Assembly: GCF_008042045.1 (NCBI RefSeq)
Contig: NZ_RDBP01000012.1
Span: 2,483,751-2,547,750 of the forward strand
Source of the DNA: Streptomyces sp. T39
Lineage (GTDB): Bacteria > Actinomycetota > Actinomycetes > Streptomycetales > Streptomycetaceae
DNA length: 64,000 nucleotides
Direction of reading: 5' to 3'
Below are positions 25,467-34,687 of the stretch, piece after piece. How positions within the stretch are numbered: the first letter of the stretch is position 1; each line of letters opens with the position of its first letter. Made by a program: the position numbers and the translations under genes. The notes beneath the pieces are model-generated. The model saw only the letters and a program-made list of their open reading frames with translations, was not told the origin of the DNA and searched no databases.

Positions 25467-26108
25467 ATGGCGTCGCAGCAGTCGCAGCAGCAGACGGACG
25501 AGCAGGTGAACGACGGTTTCGTCGTCGACACGGAGAACTGCGAGGAGCGCGAGCTGGCGTACCGCGAGCGCGGCACCTCGCGTCCGATCACGGTGGTCGG
25601 CAACCCCGTCCTCCACACGGAGTGCAAGGACGTCACGGAGTTCGACGACAGCCTCGCCTCCCTCATCGACGACATGTTCGCCAGCCAGCGCGCCGCCGAG
25701 GGCGTCGGGCTCGCCGCCAACCAGATCGGTGTCGACCTCAAGGTCTTCGTCTACGACTGCCCCGACGACGACGGTGTCCGTCACGTGGGCGTCGTGTGCA
25801 ACCCGGTGCTGGAGGAGCTCGCCCCCGAGCTGCGCAACCTCGACGACTCCAACGAGGGCTGCCTGTCGGTCCCGACCGCCTACGCCTCCCTCGCCCGGCC
25901 CGACTACGCGGTGGTGCGCGGCCAGGACGCGCAGGGGAACCCGATCAGGGTCCGGGGCACCGGCTACTTCGCCCGCTGCCTCCAGCACGAGACGGACCAC
26001 CTGTACGGCTACCTCTACATCGACCGGCTCTCCAAGCGGGACCGCAAGGACGCGCTGAAGCAGATGGCCGAGGGCACCCCGCGCTACGAGGTCGTCGCCA
26101 ACGACTGA
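25467..26108 (+). CDS. def: peptide deformylase
   Basis: A 213-residue deformylase that removes the formyl group from new N-termini. All three metal/active-site motifs are intact: [10 protein letters not shown] (79-88), EGCLSVP with Cys132, and QHETDHLYG with His174 and His178. The first ~30 residues form a Gln/Glu-rich extension ([13 protein letters not shown]) beyond the usual ~170-residue core. The product is cytoplasmic. A clean hairpin follows the stop. It lies 81 nt after the TPR gene and may share its transcript. Confidence 0.95.
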   Translation: MASQQSQQQTDEQVNDGFVVDTENCEERELAYRERGTSRPITVVGNPVLHTECKDVTEFDDSLASLIDDMFASQRAAEGVGLAANQIGVDLKVFVYDCPDDDGVRHVGVVCNPVLEELAPELRNLDDSNEGCLSVPTAYASLARPDYAVVRGQDAQGNPIRVRGTGYFARCLQHETDHLYGYLYIDRLSKRDRKDALKQMAEGTPRYEVVAND

Positions 26109-26123
26109 CGCGTACGGATCCGG

Positions 26124-26158
26124 CGAAGGGCCCCGCTCACCTGGAGCGGGGCCCTTCG
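26124..26158 (+). terminator. terminator of def
   Basis: A 15-bp stem CGAAGGGCCCCGCTC with its complement and a 5-nt loop, 15 nt after the stop. Confidence 0.88.
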
Positions 26159-26327
26159 TGCGCGGTGCCGGGCCGGGCGGTGTGAGGAGGCTGGGCGTCC
26201 GCCCGCGGGCGCCGTCGTCGCCGGAAGGCCATCGAATGGTCAAGTCCCAGTGTTTCGCGGGGTGTTGACGCGCGTAGCGTGTCACGCCAGTCTCTTGCGT
26301 ACACCGCTTTCACAACAGGGAGACGCA

Positions 26328-27065
26328 ATGCTGAGACGAACGGCACGACTTCTGTTGTCCATGGTCATGCTCGCGGTCGCCGGGCTGGCCGGCGTCGTCG
26401 CCACTGCCGGATCGGCCCAGGCCGACGACTGCTACACCTGGTCCAGGACCCTCTCCCAGGGGGCCAGCGGATCCGATGTCACCCAGCTCCAGATCAGGGT
26501 CGCCGGCTACCCCGGCTACAACGCCGTTCTCGCCATCGACGGCTCGTACGGCCCGGCCACCGCGGCCGCCGTCAAGCGCTTCCAGGCCGCGTACGGGCTG
26601 GCCGCCGACGGTGTCGCCGGTCCCGCCACCTTCAGCAAGATCTACGCCCTGCAGGACAGCGACTGCACCCCGGCGCACTTCACCTACGCCGAACTCAACA
26701 CCTGCAACTCCACCTGGGCGGGCGGTGCGGTGAGTGCCGCCACCGCCAAGTCGAACGCGCTGCGCACCATGTGGAAGCTGGAGGCCCTGCGCCACGCGCT
26801 GGGCGACCAGCCGATCCGGGTGACCAGCGGTTTCCGTTCCACCGCCTGCAACAGCGCGGTGGGCGGTGCCTCCAACAGCCGCCATCTGTACGGTGACGCG
26901 GCCGACCTCGGCTCCGGCCCGCACTCGCTGTGCACGCTGGCCAAGCAGGCCCGCAACCACGGCTTCAACGGGATCCTGGGCCCGGGCTACCCGGGTCACG
27001 ACGACCACGCCCATGTGGACCACCGCCCCAGCAAGTACTGGTCGGCGCCCACCTGCGGCGTCTGA
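26328..27065 (+). CDS. secreted zinc D-alanyl-D-alanine carboxypeptidase (M15) with peptidoglycan-binding domain
   Basis: A 245-residue secreted protein. The signal peptide ends near residue 32 (GSAQA|DD). A peptidoglycan-binding-1 domain covers about residues 35-105 (SQGASGSDVTQLQIRV; YGPATAAAVKRFQ; DGVAGPAT). An M15-type peptidase domain follows, with SGFRS, the zinc motif SRHLYGDAADLG (HxxxxxxD) and the second histidine cluster GHDDHAHVD. It resembles the classic Zn-dependent DD-carboxypeptidase of Streptomyces albus G. It trims peptidoglycan stems outside the cell. GGGAGA precedes the ATG by 4-5 nt. It converges with nrdB over a shared terminator. Confidence 0.9.
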   Translation: MLRRTARLLLSMVMLAVAGLAGVVATAGSAQADDCYTWSRTLSQGASGSDVTQLQIRVAGYPGYNAVLAIDGSYGPATAAAVKRFQAAYGLAADGVAGPATFSKIYALQDSDCTPAHFTYAELNTCNSTWAGGAVSAATAKSNALRTMWKLEALRHALGDQPIRVTSGFRSTACNSAVGGASNSRHLYGDAADLGSGPHSLCTLAKQARNHGFNGILGPGYPGHDDHAHVDHRPSKYWSAPTCGV

Positions 27066-27080
27066 CCGGACACGGACGGA

Positions 27081-27123
27081 CCGGGGCCCGCACCTCCCCC
27101 CCCGTGGGAGGTGCGGGCCCCGG
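27081..27123. terminator. bidirectional terminator, carboxypeptidase / nrdB
   Basis: An 18-bp stem CCGGGGCCCGCACCTCCC with its complement and a 7-nt loop, between convergent genes. Confidence 0.88.
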
Positions 27124-27139
27124 CGCACACGGGCGCGGA

Positions 27140-28156
27140 TCAGAAGTCGTCGTCGAAGGCGACCGAGCCCTCCACGGCGACCTGGTAGGCCGACGGGCGC
27201 CGCTCGAAGAAGTTCGTCAGCTCCTGCACACCCTGCAACTCCATGAAGGAGAACGGGTTCTCGGAGCCGTACACCGGCGCGAAGCCGAGGCGGGTCAGAC
27301 GCTGGTCCGCCACGCACTGGAGGTACTCGCGCATCGACGCCGTGTTCATGCCCGGCAGCCCGTCGCCGCACAGGTCGCGGCCGAACTGGAGCTCCGCCTC
27401 CACGGCCTCCTTCAGCATCTCGGTGACCTGGCGGCCCAGCTCGTCGTCGAAGAGCTCCGGCTCCTCCTTGCGGACGGTGTCGACGACCTCGAAGGCGAAG
27501 TTCATGTGCATCGTCTCGTCGCGGAAGACCCAGTTGGTGCCGGTCGCCAGCCCGTGCAGCAGCCCGCGGGAGCGGAACCAGTAGACGTAGGCGAACGCTC
27601 CGTAGAAGAAGAGGCCCTCGATGCAGGCCGCGAAGCAGATCAGGTTCAGCAGGAAGCGGCGGCGGTCCGCCTTCGTCTCCAGCCGGTCGATCTTCTCCAC
27701 GGAGTCCATCCAGCGGAAGCAGAACTGCGCCTTCTCCCGGATGGACGGGATGTTCTCCACCGCGGCGAACGCCGCCGTGCGGTCCGCCGGGTCGGGCAGA
27801 TAGGTGTCCAGCAGCGTCAGGTAGAACTGGACGTGCACGGCCTCCTCGAACAGCTGGCGGCTCAGATACAGCCGTGCCTCCGGGGAGTTGATGTGCTTGT
27901 AGAGCGTCAGCACCAGGTTGTTCGCCACGATCGAGTCACCCGTCGCGAAGAACGCGACCAGCCGGCCGATCATGTGCTGCTCACCGGGGGTGAGCTTCGC
28001 GAGGTCGGCGACGTCGGAGTGGAGGTCGACCTCCTCCACGGTCCAGGTGTTCTTGATCGCGTCCCGGTAGCGCTCGTAGAAGTCGGGGTAGCGCATCGGA
28101 CGGAGGGTCAGCTCGAACCCGGGGTCCAGCAGGTTCTTCTCGGCGGGGGTGGTCAC
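27140..28156 (-). CDS. nrdB: class Ia ribonucleotide reductase small (radical) subunit
   Basis: A 338-residue R2 subunit that generates the tyrosyl radical at a diiron centre for oxygen-dependent dNTP synthesis. Iron-ligand regions visible are LFEEAVHVQFYL, the helix CIEGLFFYGAFAYVYWF and FRDETMHMNFAFE. The C-terminus (SVAFDDDF) is the short acidic tail that docks on NrdA. Two starts compete: GTG 28156, which overlaps the nrdA stop as GTGA and has GAGG 7 nt upstream, and ATG 28162, two codons earlier. Either way it is coupled to nrdA. The nrdS regulator gene known to follow nrdAB in S. coelicolor is not present next to it here. Confidence 0.93.
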   Translation of the reverse strand: MTTPAEKNLLDPGFELTLRPMRYPDFYERYRDAIKNTWTVEEVDLHSDVADLAKLTPGEQHMIGRLVAFFATGDSIVANNLVLTLYKHINSPEARLYLSRQLFEEAVHVQFYLTLLDTYLPDPADRTAAFAAVENIPSIREKAQFCFRWMDSVEKIDRLETKADRRRFLLNLICFAACIEGLFFYGAFAYVYWFRSRGLLHGLATGTNWVFRDETMHMNFAFEVVDTVRKEEPELFDDELGRQVTEMLKEAVEAELQFGRDLCGDGLPGMNTASMREYLQCVADQRLTRLGFAPVYGSENPFSFMELQGVQELTNFFERRPSAYQVAVEGSVAFDDDF

Positions 28157-30507
28157 TGGCATGCCTCGCAGGACTCGGGGTTTTCGAGGGAGCAGGCGAC
28201 GGCCTCCTCGGGTGTCGCCTGCACGGGTACGGGAACGGCGGCGGACGCGGCACGGGCGATACGGGTCGCCGGGCGCGAGCGCAGGTAGTACGTCGTCTTC
28301 AGGCCCTGCTTCCAGGCGTACGCGTACATCGACGACAGCTTGCCGATCGTCGGCGTCTCCAGGAACAGGTTCAGCGACTGGCTCTGGTCCAGGTACGGGG
28401 TCCGGGCCGCGGCCATGTCGATCAGGCCGCGCTGCGGGACCTCCCATGCCGTGCGGTACAGGGCACGGACGTCCTCGGGCACCCAGGTGAAGCCCTGGAC
28501 CGAGCCGTTGGCGTCGCGCAGCGCCTCGCGGGTCTGCGCGTCCCACACCCCGAGCCGCTTGAGGTCGGCCACCAGGTACGAGTTGACCTGGAGGAACTCC
28601 CCGGAGAGCGTCTCGCGCTTGAAGAGGTTGGAGACCTGCGGCTCGATGCACTCGTAGACGCCCGCGATCGAGGCGATCGTGGCGGTCGGCGCGATGGCGA
28701 GCAGCAGGGAGTTGCGCATGCCGGTGGCGGCGATCCGGGCGCGCAGCGCCTCCCACCGCTCGGGCCAGGCCCGCTCGGTGTCGTAGTGGTCGGGGTGCAG
28801 CACGCCGCGCGCGGTACGGGTCGCGGACCAGGCGGGCAGCGGGCCGTGGCGCTCTGCGAGATCGGCGGAGGCCTCGTAGGCGGCCAGCATGATCCGCTCG
28901 GCGATCCGCGTCGACAGGTCCCTTGCCGCAGGGGAGTCGAACGGCAGCCGCAGCTTGAAGAAGACGTCCTGGAGCCCCATCGCGCCGAGGCCCACCGGGC
29001 GCCAGCGGGCGTTCGAACGGCCGGCCTGCTCGGTCGGGTAGAAGTTGATGTCGACGACCCGGTCGAGGAAGGTGACCGCGGTCCGCACGGTGGCGTCCAG
29101 CCGCTCCCAGTCGATGCCGCCCGACGCGGTGTCCACGAACGCGCCCAGGTTGACCGACCCCAGGTTGCACACGGCCGTCTCGCCGTCGTCGGTGACCTCC
29201 AGGATCTCGGTGCACAGGTTGGACGAGTGCACGACGCGGCCCGCCTCCGCCGTCTGGTTGGCGGTGCGGTTGGCGGCGTCCTTGAAGGTCATCCAGCCGT
29301 TGCCGGTCTGGGCGAGGGTGCGCATCATCCGGCCGTACAGGTCCCGGGCGGGCAGCGTCCGCCTGGCCAGACCGGCCGCCTCGGCCGCGCGGTACGCGGT
29401 GTCGAAGGCGTCGCCCCACAGGTCGACCAGCTCGGGCACGTCGGCGGGCGAGAACAGCGACCACTGGCCGTCCGTGTCCACCCGCCGCATGAACTCGTCG
29501 GGGATCCAGTGCGCCAGGTTGAGGTTGTGGGTGCGCCGGGCGTCCTCGCCGGTGTTGTCCCGCAGTTCCAGGAACTCCTCGATGTCCGCGTGCCACGTCT
29601 CCAGGTAGACCGCGGCGGCCCCCTTGCGCCGGCCGCCCTGGTTCACGGCCGCCACCGAGGCGTCGAGCGTCTTGAGGAACGGCACGATGCCGTTGGAGTG
29701 CCCGTTGGTGCCGCGGATGAGCGAACCGCGGGCGCGGACCCGCGAGTAGGAGATGCCGATGCCGCCCGCGTGCTTCGACAGCCGTGCGACCTGGTGGTAC
29801 CGGTCGTAGATGGAGTCGAGCTCGTCCAGTGGGGAGTCCAGCAGGTAGCAGGACGACATCTGGGGGTGGCGGGTGCCGGAGTTGAAGAGGGTGGGGGAGG
29901 ACGGCAGGTACTCCAGCCTGCTCATCAGCCGGTACAGGGCGGCGACCTCGTCCAGGGCCCGCGCGGTGTCGTCCTCGGCGAGACCGGCCGCGACCCGCAG
30001 CAGGAAGTGCTGCGGGGTCTCGACGACGTTGCGGGTGAGGGGGTGGCGGAGCAGGTAGCGGCTGTAGAGGGTGCGCAGGCCGAAGTAGCCGAAGCGGTCG
30101 TCCGCCGCCGGGTCGATCAGTGCGTCCAGCCGGGCGGCGTGCAGGGCGGCGAACGCGGCCGTGCGGTCGGCGATCAGACCTTCGCGGTGGCCCACCGCCA
30201 CGGACGCGGAGAACGAGACGGCCCCTTCGCCCGCGGCCTCCTCGGCGATGGCACGGGCCAGCAGCCGGGCGGCGAGCCGGGAGTAGGCCGGGTCCTCGGA
30301 GATCAGACCGGCGGCCGCGTCGATGGCCAGGGAGCGCAGCTCGGCCTCGTCGGAACCGCTGTGCCGGCCGCGCAGCGCGGCGGCGGCGACCCTGCCGGGG
30401 TCGGTGTCGGGCAGGTCGGCGGTGAGGTCGGTCAGCATCCGCAGCAGTGCGGTGCCGGGGCCGTCGTGCTGCGTGGCTGAGACCGGATCGGCGGGCGCGA
30501 TGGTCAC
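28153..30507 (-). CDS. nrdA: class Ia ribonucleotide reductase large (catalytic) subunit
   Basis: A 784-residue R1 subunit reducing ribonucleoside diphosphates. Visible landmarks are QMSSCYLLD (an active-site cysteine), SKHAGGIGISYSRVR, NLCTEILEV, AVCNLGSVNLGAF, and the radical-transfer/C-terminal part. The tail has redox cysteines Cys772, Cys780 and Cys783, which relay electrons from thioredoxin. A GTG start at 30507 follows GAGGGAGAG. The long leader contains a cobalamin riboswitch and, further upstream, probable NrdR boxes. This matches the known B12 control of the class Ia operon in Streptomyces: when B12 is available, the B12-dependent class II enzyme takes over and this operon is switched off. 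Confidence 0.94.
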   Translation of the reverse strand: MTIAPADPVSATQHDGPGTALLRMLTDLTADLPDTDPGRVAAAALRGRHSGSDEAELRSLAIDAAAGLISEDPAYSRLAARLLARAIAEEAAGEGAVSFSASVAVGHREGLIADRTAAFAALHAARLDALIDPAADDRFGYFGLRTLYSRYLLRHPLTRNVVETPQHFLLRVAAGLAEDDTARALDEVAALYRLMSRLEYLPSSPTLFNSGTRHPQMSSCYLLDSPLDELDSIYDRYHQVARLSKHAGGIGISYSRVRARGSLIRGTNGHSNGIVPFLKTLDASVAAVNQGGRRKGAAAVYLETWHADIEEFLELRDNTGEDARRTHNLNLAHWIPDEFMRRVDTDGQWSLFSPADVPELVDLWGDAFDTAYRAAEAAGLARRTLPARDLYGRMMRTLAQTGNGWMTFKDAANRTANQTAEAGRVVHSSNLCTEILEVTDDGETAVCNLGSVNLGAFVDTASGGIDWERLDATVRTAVTFLDRVVDINFYPTEQAGRSNARWRPVGLGAMGLQDVFFKLRLPFDSPAARDLSTRIAERIMLAAYEASADLAERHGPLPAWSATRTARGVLHPDHYDTERAWPERWEALRARIAATGMRNSLLLAIAPTATIASIAGVYECIEPQVSNLFKRETLSGEFLQVNSYLVADLKRLGVWDAQTREALRDANGSVQGFTWVPEDVRALYRTAWEVPQRGLIDMAAARTPYLDQSQSLNLFLETPTIGKLSSMYAYAWKQGLKTTYYLRSRPATRIARAASAAVPVPVQATPEEAVACSLENPESCEACQ

Positions 30508-30649
30508 GGTGGTGCTCTCCCTCGCTCGGCTCCGGTCCGGCGGGAGGAGGGAGGGGCCGTGAACGGACATGCCGGGACGGCACCGCGCACGGCGTCCACC
30601 GGCCCAACCGCGAGGCCCGGACGTCTGGGCGCCCGGATCGGTCGAACCG

Positions 30650-30765
30650 GGCGCACCGTCGGCAGGTCGTCGGACTCGCGGGTGCGACAAAGCGCACCAC
30701 AGCACACCGTTGCGGGACAGTTCCGGATTCGCACCGGATTCCCCTGCGGCGACAGCGAGATGAGC
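30650..30765 (-). promoter_or_regulatory. cobalamin (B12) riboswitch upstream of nrdAB
   Basis: On the minus strand the leader carries the full set of conserved cobalamin-riboswitch blocks in order: GGGAATCCGGTGCGAATCC, then GGAACTGTCCCGCAACGGTG, then a GCGC hairpin, and finally the B12 box GAGTCCGACGACCTGCC (30661-30677). The edges are approximate. The 3' edge lies about 145 nt before the nrdA start. Confidence 0.93.
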
Positions 30766-30810
30766 ATACATGTGGGGGCGGGGTGCTGAGTGTGCCCCCA
30801 CATGTTGTGT
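30763..30810 (-). promoter_or_regulatory. probable pair of NrdR boxes over the nrdAB promoter
   Basis: Two ACATGT-centred elements sit at 30768-30773 and 30800-30805, 32 bp apart centre to centre (about three helical turns), which is the spacing typical of NrdR box pairs. The upstream one extends to ACACAACATGTGGGGG on the minus strand, 11/16 to the remembered NrdR consensus. TATGCT overlapping the downstream box could be the -10. Together they also form a 12-bp inverted repeat. Confidence 0.6.
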
Positions 30811-30832
30811 CCTCGCTGTGCCGCCGGGGCGT

Positions 30833-31330
30833 TCAGAGCTCCAGGGCGTACGTCAGCAGCGGGACCGAGGGGATGGGCGACCAGTCCCGTTCGGGGGTGC
30901 GCACGAAGCCCAGCCGGCCGTATATCCGGTGGGCGGCGTGCATGGACGACTGCGTCGACAGCACCAGCCGCACGCGCCCCAGCGCCCGTGCGCGGTCCAC
31001 GCAGACCCGCACCAGTGCCTCGCCCACCCCCCGCCCGCGGGCCTCCTCGGCCACGGCCAGCGTGCGGAACTCGGCCTCACCGGGGCCGGCGACGTCGGCG
31101 TAGGGACCGCCCGCCGGGACGAACGCCACACCGCCCAGCAGCGCGCCGCCCCCGTCCACGGCGACGTGGACCTCGGTGTGCGCCGCGCGCCCCGCGACGT
31201 CCCGCAGCACCTCCAGATAGGGGTCCTCCTCGCCGAAGTCGAGGAGCCCGCCCCGCAGATAGGCCCGTGCCGTCAGTTCCCCCAGTGGCCCGTACTCGCC
31301 CGGCTCGATCCGCCTGATGGTGATGTCCAT
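30833..31330 (-). CDS. GNAT-family N-acetyltransferase
   Basis: A 165-residue single GNAT domain. It opens with ITIRRIEPGEYGPLGELTARAY. Motif A, binding acetyl-CoA, is FRTLAVAEEARGRGVGEALV. Motif B follows, with SSMHAAHRIYGRLGF. The substrate cannot be told. It is transcribed leftward towards the nrdAB control region and away from the permease pair, from which a hairpin separates it. Confidence 0.88.
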   Translation of the reverse strand: MDITIRRIEPGEYGPLGELTARAYLRGGLLDFGEEDPYLEVLRDVAGRAAHTEVHVAVDGGGALLGGVAFVPAGGPYADVAGPGEAEFRTLAVAEEARGRGVGEALVRVCVDRARALGRVRLVLSTQSSMHAAHRIYGRLGFVRTPERDWSPIPSVPLLTYALEL

Positions 31331-31357
31331 GACGGGCAGTGTGCATCAGGGGACGAC

Positions 31358-31406
31358 GGAGGGCCGCCGCATTTCCCCGCGCGGACGCGGGGTGCGACGG
31401 CCCTCC
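31358..31406 (-). terminator. compound hairpin after the permease gene
   Basis: An outer stem pairs GGAGGGCCG with CGGCCCTCC, with the inner hairpin CCCCGCG-CGGA-CGCGGGG. It lies downstream of the leftward permease gene. Confidence 0.7.
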
Positions 31407-31427
31407 CATGGCCGGTGGCGCGGTGGT

Positions 31428-33062
31428 TCAGTGACCGCCGGGCGCGCCCGCGGTGGCGGGCGGGAGCTCGGTCTTCACACCCGGGTCACCCGCGTCCGCC
31501 GTGTAGTCGGACGGGCTGGTCTCGTCCACGCCGTCGGGGGCGCCGGCGGCCCGCAGCACGAAGGTGAGGACCACGGTGACCACGAGATTGAGCACGAAGG
31601 CCGTGAGGCCGATGTAGCCGATCTCGCCGATCCCGGGGATCTCGGCCGAGGAGCCGCCGAAGTGCTTCTGGGTCGGGCTGGCGACGCCGTAGGCGGCGGC
31701 CGTGCCGTAGACCATGCCGACGGCCCAGCCGCCGATCAGCGCCCAGCGGTGGAACCAGCGGGTGAAGAGGCCGCCCACCAGGGCCGGGAAGGTCTGGAGG
31801 ATCCAGATGCCGCCCAGCAGCTGGAAGTTGATCGCCACCGTCTTGTCCATGGTGAGGACGAAGGCGAGGGCGCCGACCTTGACCAGCAGCGAGACCAGCT
31901 TGGAGACCTTGGTCTCCTGGGCCGGGGTCGCGTCGGGCTTGAGGAAGTCCTTGTAGATGTTGCGGGTGAAGAGGTTCGCCGCGGCGATGGACATGATCGC
32001 GGCGGGCACCAGCGCGCCGATGCCGATCGCGGCGAAGGCGACGCCCGCGAACCAGTCCGGGAACATGTTCTCGAACAGCTGCGGGATGGCCAGCTGCCCG
32101 TTGGCCACGTTGACGCCGGCCGCGATGGCCATGAAGCCGAGGAGCGCGAGCAGTCCCAGCATCAGGGAGTACAGCGGCAGGATCGTGGTGTTGCGGCGGA
32201 TGACCTCACGGCTGCGCGAGGAGAGCGTCGCCGTGATCGAGTGCGGGTACATGAAGAGGGCCAGGGCGGAGCCCAGGGCGAGCGTCGCATAGCCCCAGTG
32301 ACCGGCGTCGCCCGGCACAAGGGCGCCGACGGGCTTGCCGGTTGCCTCGTTGACCTGGGAGAACTTCTCGTTCGCCGCGGAGAAGATGGCGTCGAAGCCG
32401 CCGAGCTTGATCGGGATGTAGATGATCGCCACGGCGATCACCAGGTAGATCAGGGTGTCCTTGACGAAGGCGATGAGCGCCGGCGCCCGCAGTCCCGAGG
32501 AGTAGGTGTACGCCGCGAGGACACCGAAGGCGATCAGGATCGGCAGGTCCTTGATGAACCAGTGGGTGTTCTCGCCGCCGCCCACGCCCATGACGTCCAG
32601 CACGGCCTGGATGCCGACCAGTTGGAGGGCGATGTACGGCATGGTCGCGAGGATGCCGGTGACGGCGACCGCCAGCGACAGGCCCTTGGAGCCGAAGCGG
32701 CCGCGGACGAAGTCCGAGGTGGTGACGTAGCCGTGCTTGTGGGAGACCGACCACAGGCGCGGCAGGAAGGTGAAGATCAGCGGGTAGACCAGGATGGTGT
32801 ACGGCACGGCGAAGAAGCCGGCCGCGCCCGCCGCGTAGATGGCCGCGGGGACGGCGACGAAGGTGTACGCCGTGTAGAGGTCGCCGCCGAGCAGGAACCA
32901 GGTGACCCAGGTGCCGAACGACCGGCCGCCGAGGCCCCATTCGTCGAGGCTGTTCTCGTTCTCCGCCTTGCGCCAGCGCGCGGCGAGGAAGCCCATGACC
33001 GTGACGGCCAGGAAGAAGAAGATGAAGACGGCGAGTGCGACGCCGTTCACGCCGTCCTTCAC
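31428..33062 (-). CDS. mctP: sodium:solute symporter, monocarboxylate permease MctP type
   Basis: A 544-residue SSS-family transporter with about 13 transmembrane helices. Typical blocks are EWGLGGRSFGTWVTWFLLGGDLYTAYTF, GYVTTSDFVRGRFGS, and ALFMYPHSITATLSSRSREVIRRN. This points to the MctP branch, which takes up lactate, pyruvate, acetate and similar acids; the exact substrate is not determined. The GTG at 33062 overlaps the stop of the DUF3311 gene as GTGA. That small two-helix partner plus permease pair is standard for this branch. Confidence 0.88.
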   Translation of the reverse strand: MKDGVNGVALAVFIFFFLAVTVMGFLAARWRKAENENSLDEWGLGGRSFGTWVTWFLLGGDLYTAYTFVAVPAAIYAAGAAGFFAVPYTILVYPLIFTFLPRLWSVSHKHGYVTTSDFVRGRFGSKGLSLAVAVTGILATMPYIALQLVGIQAVLDVMGVGGGENTHWFIKDLPILIAFGVLAAYTYSSGLRAPALIAFVKDTLIYLVIAVAIIYIPIKLGGFDAIFSAANEKFSQVNEATGKPVGALVPGDAGHWGYATLALGSALALFMYPHSITATLSSRSREVIRRNTTILPLYSLMLGLLALLGFMAIAAGVNVANGQLAIPQLFENMFPDWFAGVAFAAIGIGALVPAAIMSIAAANLFTRNIYKDFLKPDATPAQETKVSKLVSLLVKVGALAFVLTMDKTVAINFQLLGGIWILQTFPALVGGLFTRWFHRWALIGGWAVGMVYGTAAAYGVASPTQKHFGGSSAEIPGIGEIGYIGLTAFVLNLVVTVVLTFVLRAAGAPDGVDETSPSDYTADAGDPGVKTELPPATAGAPGGH

Positions 33063-33331
33063 TGCGACGCACCTCCCTTGCGGGCGCGCTGGTCACGCTG
33101 CCACAGCTTGTAGGCGACCATGGTGAGGGCGGTCGAGACCACGACCCAGACCATCTGGTACCAGTAGAAGAACGGGATGCCGATGAGGACCGGGTCGGTC
33201 TTCGCGTACGAACCGACCCAGAGCATCGCCACGAACGGCGCGATCAGGCACAGGGCGATGACCACGCGCACGGGGGTGACGACGGGTGGTTCTGTGTGCG
33301 GCGCAGGTGGCGCCTCGGGCTCTGCGGACAT
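33059..33331 (-). CDS. DUF3311 small membrane protein, partner of the permease
   Basis: A 90-residue protein. A Pro/Glu-rich N-terminus precedes two transmembrane helices (about residues 21-42 and 54-76) joined by SYAKTDPVLIGIPFFYWYQ, the DUF3311 signature. GGAG lies 6 nt before the ATG. It overlaps the permease gene by 4 nt, so the two are made together and probably act as one transporter complex. Confidence 0.87.
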   Translation of the reverse strand: MSAEPEAPPAPHTEPPVVTPVRVVIALCLIAPFVAMLWVGSYAKTDPVLIGIPFFYWYQMVWVVVSTALTMVAYKLWQRDQRARKGGASQ

Positions 33332-33548
33332 GTGGCTCCGTCCCCTCACTGGTTCCACGGATCACCTTGCGTAACGGGCAGGAAATCTAAGGGACGTGTG
33401 CCCTCCACGGAACCCCCGCCCGGATAACGGACGGATGACGACCACTGGGCGCTCCAGGGGGACCGCTGGGCGCTCGGGAGTGACCGTTCGTCCCGGCCGT
33501 TCCCCCTGTCGGCGCAGGGTGCGGCCAAGGGGCGAGGCCGTGGAACGG

Positions 33549-33579
33549 CGACAGCCACGCCGGTCGGGCGTGGCTGTCG
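33549..33579 (-). terminator. terminator of dasR
   Basis: A 13-bp stem CGACAGCCACGCC with its complement and a 5-nt loop, 38 nt beyond the dasR stop. Confidence 0.85.
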
Positions 33580-33616
33580 GGGCGCCCGCAGGACGGGCGG
33601 AGGGGGAGCGGCCGGG

Positions 33617-34480
<864 letters not shown>

Positions 34481-34527
34481 TCAGGTGTCGGTCCTATAAC
34501 GGACACGACAGCCCTTCTTATACACCC

Positions 34528-34556
34528 TTGACACCCCTAAAGGTCTAGGCCAAGCT
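34528..34556 (+). promoter_or_regulatory. dasA promoter
   Basis: A perfect -35 TTGACA (34528-34533), then a 17-nt spacer and a weak -10 (CAAGCT, 34551-34556). The first DasR operator covers the spacer and -10. Confidence 0.6.
34539..34554. promoter_or_regulatory. DasR operator (dre) 1 at dasA
   Basis: AAAGGTCTAGGCCAAG, 11/16 to the dre consensus ACTGGTCTAGACCAGT. Confidence 0.75.
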
Positions 34557-34562
34557 CCCGGT

Positions 34563-34578
34563 ACTGGTCTAAACCATT
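34563..34578. promoter_or_regulatory. DasR operator (dre) 2 at dasA
   Basis: ACTGGTCTAAACCATT, 14/16 to the dre consensus, 24 bp centre to centre from dre 1. Confidence 0.9.
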
Positions 34579-34687
34579 AGGGACCAGGTCCCAGCCCCAG
34601 GGCAGAATCTGGCGCAAGTCCGTCAAGTGCTGCGCGACTCCCGGGTGGTGGGGGGTGGAACTCTTGCATCCCTTTGAGGAGGGTGGC

